Positions 60,493-64,000 of a stretch of DNA of 64,000 bases are shown here, one piece after another. The position numbers were made by a program, and so were the translations under genes. The notes under the pieces were generated by a model. The model searched no databases, was not told the DNA's origin, and worked only from the letters and a program-made list of their open reading frames with translations. Origin of the DNA: Zonotrichia leucophrys gambelii (Eukaryota; Chordata; Aves; Passeriformes; Passerellidae); assembly GCF_028769735.1 (NCBI RefSeq), contig NC_088171.1, forward strand, positions 127,985,533 through 128,049,532, read 5' to 3'. Within the stretch, counting starts at the first letter, position 1. Each line of letters opens with the position of its first letter.

Positions 60493-63400
60493 ATCTCAAA
60501 CTCATATTGAGGTTGACTGTGGAATTTCTCCTCTTTCCATAACTCCTCAAGTCCCATCAGGTTTTATAGTTGTATCTAATAATCTAATGAAATTCTGACC
60601 TAAAACATTAAGGTGCCATTTTGCCTTTGCATCTGCATCCTTTGAAATGTTAGTAGTCCTCAATGGAGTAGATACTTATAGATGTTCTTATTTATGATCT
60701 TAATTAAATTTATGATAGTTCAAGGTATGTTTAGCAAATTGTAATTACTACTATTTCTTTATATATAACAAAAAAAAATTAATCAGTCTATCTTTTCATT
60801 TCCAATCCCTTAGATATAATTCTGGCTCTCCTTTAACTTACAAAATATAATTACAAGTCATACAGTAATTTTATTAGTGAATACCCTGAAGACTACAGGA
60901 TGCATATCTTCTAGGCTGGCTCATCCTTATATATTCTGTTTCTTCATGTATTCCCTTACCTGCCAAATCACTAGATATAGTGGCATTATCTTCATTACTT
61001 AATTATAGTTATTAGTCAAGGGGTTTCTACCCCAGACATGCAGCTTTTGAGCAGTCTTTTGAACAGATTAGCAACAGGTTTAAAAAAATAAACCGTTTAA
61101 TGATGGGAATATTATCTGCTAGCCACCTAAGAAGAACAGTAGATTAAATACTACTTTAATATTTGAAGAGTCCTATATAATGAGCAAGTACAAATACAGA
61201 ATAAAGGCTGTTTGTGCATCCATTGCTAAAATGTATTCACTTTTGAATGCACTGCAGTTTAAAGTACTTTTTTATGCAACATATGAATTATGCATGTATA
61301 TATAGACATATATCAAAAATATTTGTATATTCCTTATGCGGGCTATCGCATTTCTTGGAAGAATTAAAATAAGAGGGGAGGACTGCTTGATATTCCAGTG
61401 AAATCTAATTTGCAAGCAATTTGCGACTATAAATTTCACTCAAGAGATTTCCAGGTTTTGGTGCACATCTACACATAGGAAGACTTTCCCAAGACATTAA
61501 CCTTAATGGCTACAGTAAAATTTGTCAGAGCCTTTACCTTTGCATCTCAACGCTCTGTGAATTTCTGCTTCATGGATCTGTCTTTTGCTTTTGTACTGTC
61601 CTTGTTTTGTTAAACGCAGATGAACAGGATTTTTACTAATGAGTTATACTAAGAGGCTGCTGGACTTCCAGACATACATGTCATGAATTATAGTTATGTT
61701 TTACAAAGACAGTTTTTCAATTCAGTTTCCTAAACACATCGCAGAATGCCTAAAACCAGAATCCTTGAACTATGGGCACTGTACATTTTTGCAGTAACAC
61801 ATCCACCATCAAAATCCCCCCTTTAAAGAAAATGGTGGGTAAAAGAGTATTACCTCATTCTTTACCTTGGAAATTCAGAAAAATCTTGTATTTTACCAGG
61901 TCAGTGAAGATAACTGAAGTAAAGACGTTATCTCTTGATTTAATGCCAGTTTGTGCCAGCTTCCACAGATGTCCTGTCAGCAGCACTCCAATCTTCTATT
62001 ACTCTTGGCTTTCTTTTTTCTTTTCTGGCAAAGCCTAAATGTCACAAGTTGTCACAGAGCTAAGTAGATCTTACAGGTAGGCTGGATTATCCTACGCAGA
62101 ACTGTCTGTACTGAAGGTGATACTTTAGTCTAGGTTTGTTTAATGGGCAGTTGAAGGAGTCAGCAAAGCGAAATATGAAAGTTCCACTTCTCTGCACTAC
62201 TAGTTAGAAGAGCAAGAAATGAGTAACTAAGAGTCTACAGAAAAATTGCAGCAATATGTGAAGCTTTCAGTGACCTTTCCTTTTTCAAGAACCCTTCAAT
62301 CCTTAGAGCAGCAAGTGTCATGTCTGTACTGGGCCTGGTCAGGAAAAGCCAGAATGTTGCCTGCAAACAGCCCAACAGCAGCTGAATGGGAGGTTGTCTT
62401 CATAGGTTTCTTGATGCCTCAGATTGATGGAAAGAAGCTTTAAAATTCTGTCCCTCTTTTAATCAGATTTTAATCTCCTCCTACAGGAGGAAATTGCCAG
62501 GATTTGTTCTTGCACTTCATGTCCACATTCAGGCTAGGAAGTTGAAGTCTTCCAAGGAAGCTACCAAGGGAGTTTTATTTTCTCCTTGGTGTCAACAGAA
62601 GCTTCTCTAGAAAGCTTTATTTGTTCAGGGCATGTAGAGATTAACAGCATGGCCAGAGTGCATACTGTCTCTGGACGCACAGATTAAGTGTGAGGAAATA
62701 CTGGCTTCCTCTCAATTTTTATCCTTTCAGCTCTAGATCTGTGATGAATAAGGAGGGCAAGGAGGGCACACAGGGGAGTCAAATGAGAGATGGGTGCAGC
62801 AGTGTCAGCTAGCTGGCTTTTTGTGACACAGGCCAGTCATCAGACACAAGTGACAAAGGATTTAGTGCTGACAGAGCCTGTGTCTTTACCCTTTGGACCT
62901 GGACAGTCATGAATAAACAAGTAACTGTGAAAAATAACAAAATGCCTTTCGGAATTTTAAGAGCCTCACATGCTAGTTCTCATGAAAACTATCCCTACTG
63001 CCAGTATTTCCAGGAGTCCCAGATATCCCCTCCAATGCAATTATGAAGGCTCAGTAGTAAACTATTCTGCACATTTGGAGCTAAAGGACAATGTAATAAA
63101 TGACTGCAGTAAACTACATTGATATTGCCTCTGAATCCAACACTACCAGTGTTGAAAATCTGCCCTGCAGCGTCTCACTGTCCTCTTGTCTGCTTACATC
63201 CTCCTTGATACTGCAAAACCAGTGTGAGTCCAAGGTAGATTAAGAGCAGCTGTTCTGTAGCAAACAAACAAAAGCCTTTGTCTATTAGCCCCTATCCCTT
63301 TTTTCCAGGGGGAAAAAAAGCCAGATGTCTGTTTGCAGACAAGTGAAACTTCATCAAATGCTTGAATTTTTCACAAACAGAAAATCTGAACCTTGATCCA

Positions 63401-64000
63401 AGAGTGATTTGAGGCAAATCTGGTATTAGTGGAGTTTCATTCACTTTGAGGAACAATGCTAATTCCTGCAGTTCATGATACAGCCTCTAACTCAAAAGTC
63501 TCTGAATATTGCCATGAAAATATTTCAGTGTTATTGCAGAAACCTAACAGGAATATATTTTAAAAAAAATCACGTCAATAGATGAGCAGCATAACATAGC
63601 AGGACTAAAGCTTAAAAGGGAAAAATGGAGTGCCAAATTGCCTAGCACAGTGAAGAAATAAAATGTAAAACAACTGAGTCTAGTCCTAAATGTATTTTTG
63701 GTATGTTGAAATGCTTCTCCAAATCATTCTAATTGTAACCCACTGATATCTGTAGCTACCAGGAAACAGAATATTAGGACATCCCTTCTGCTGTGAATCT
63801 CCCACTGTCACTCATGGGAGATGCATTGAAAGGAGCAAATGGGATTCAGACACTCAGGCTTTAATTTACTCCTGTAGCTCTAATGACTAGAAGTAAAATG
63901 TTCAGTTGATATGTTCTCTGAAGAATAGGTGACAGAATGTGAATGTGATGATCTTAATCTTCCTTTCACATTTTCTTGTATATTAGTCAAAAGATGGGGA
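60493..64000. other. Anonymous AT-rich sequence
   Basis: No gene or repeat family is recognised. The open frames at 61772-62038 and 62246-62443 have no motifs. Confidence 0.5.

Noticed and set aside
1..64000. CRISPR arrays, prokaryotic operons or phage-like defence islands
   Set aside because: No spaced direct-repeat arrays, no gene-dense strands and clear avian retrotransposons throughout.

Overview
This window is vertebrate nuclear DNA, almost certainly from a bird and most likely a songbird (passerine). The evidence is its repeat content. Eight recognisable copies of CR1, the dominant avian LINE, are scattered on both strands. Near 60.35 kb there is a SINE with a tRNA-Ile-like head and a CR1-like tail, which resembles the zebra finch TguSINE1 family as I recall it. 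At 35.6 kb there is an LTR of a type I associate with songbird endogenous retroviruses. Base composition is AT-rich apart from one CpG island. There are no operons, Shine-Dalgarno sites, CRISPR arrays or dense open reading frames, so a prokaryotic or viral-genome reading is excluded.

I found no complete protein-coding gene. The longest open frames (about 100-170 codons) either lie inside CR1 or LTR sequence or look like chance. The window is best read as a gene desert or a very large intron. Two places could touch a transcription unit. One is an isolated CpG island at about 23.37-23.75 kb. The other is a candidate terminal exon at about 58.97 kb, with a strong splice acceptor, 25 sense codons, a stop and downstream AATAAA signals.

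Layout: 0-12.9 kb is mostly anonymous AT-rich sequence holding one old L2/CR1-clade reverse-transcriptase fossil (about 1.31-1.62 kb), purine tracts and a small CpG-dense spot with SOX-like sites (about 11.07-11.18 kb). 12.9-27 kb is the CR1-rich part: six CR1 fragments, a decayed L1/Tx1-like ORF1 fossil (about 16.1-16.6 kb) and the CpG island, which carries two tandem CTCF-like motifs. 27-35.6 kb is anonymous apart from homopolymers and a GGGAGT/GGGAGA array. 35.6-37.1 kb holds two unrelated LTRs. 37-48.9 kb is anonymous with two CR1 copies. 48.97-51.6 kb holds two related LTR elements in opposite orientation. 55.6-56.2 kb holds a third LTR type with an internal tandem array. 58.9-60.5 kb holds the candidate exon, an unidentified GC-richer block and the SINE. 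The last 3.5 kb is anonymous.

The repeats carry the biology here. CR1 supplied the machinery that probably mobilised the SINE: the SINE tail matches the 3' end of the CR1 at 42.25 kb. Two much older LINE lineages (L2-like and L1-like) survive as fossils, and at least four LTR families left what look like solo or partial LTRs. Family names rest on remembered motif similarity, not on a database search.
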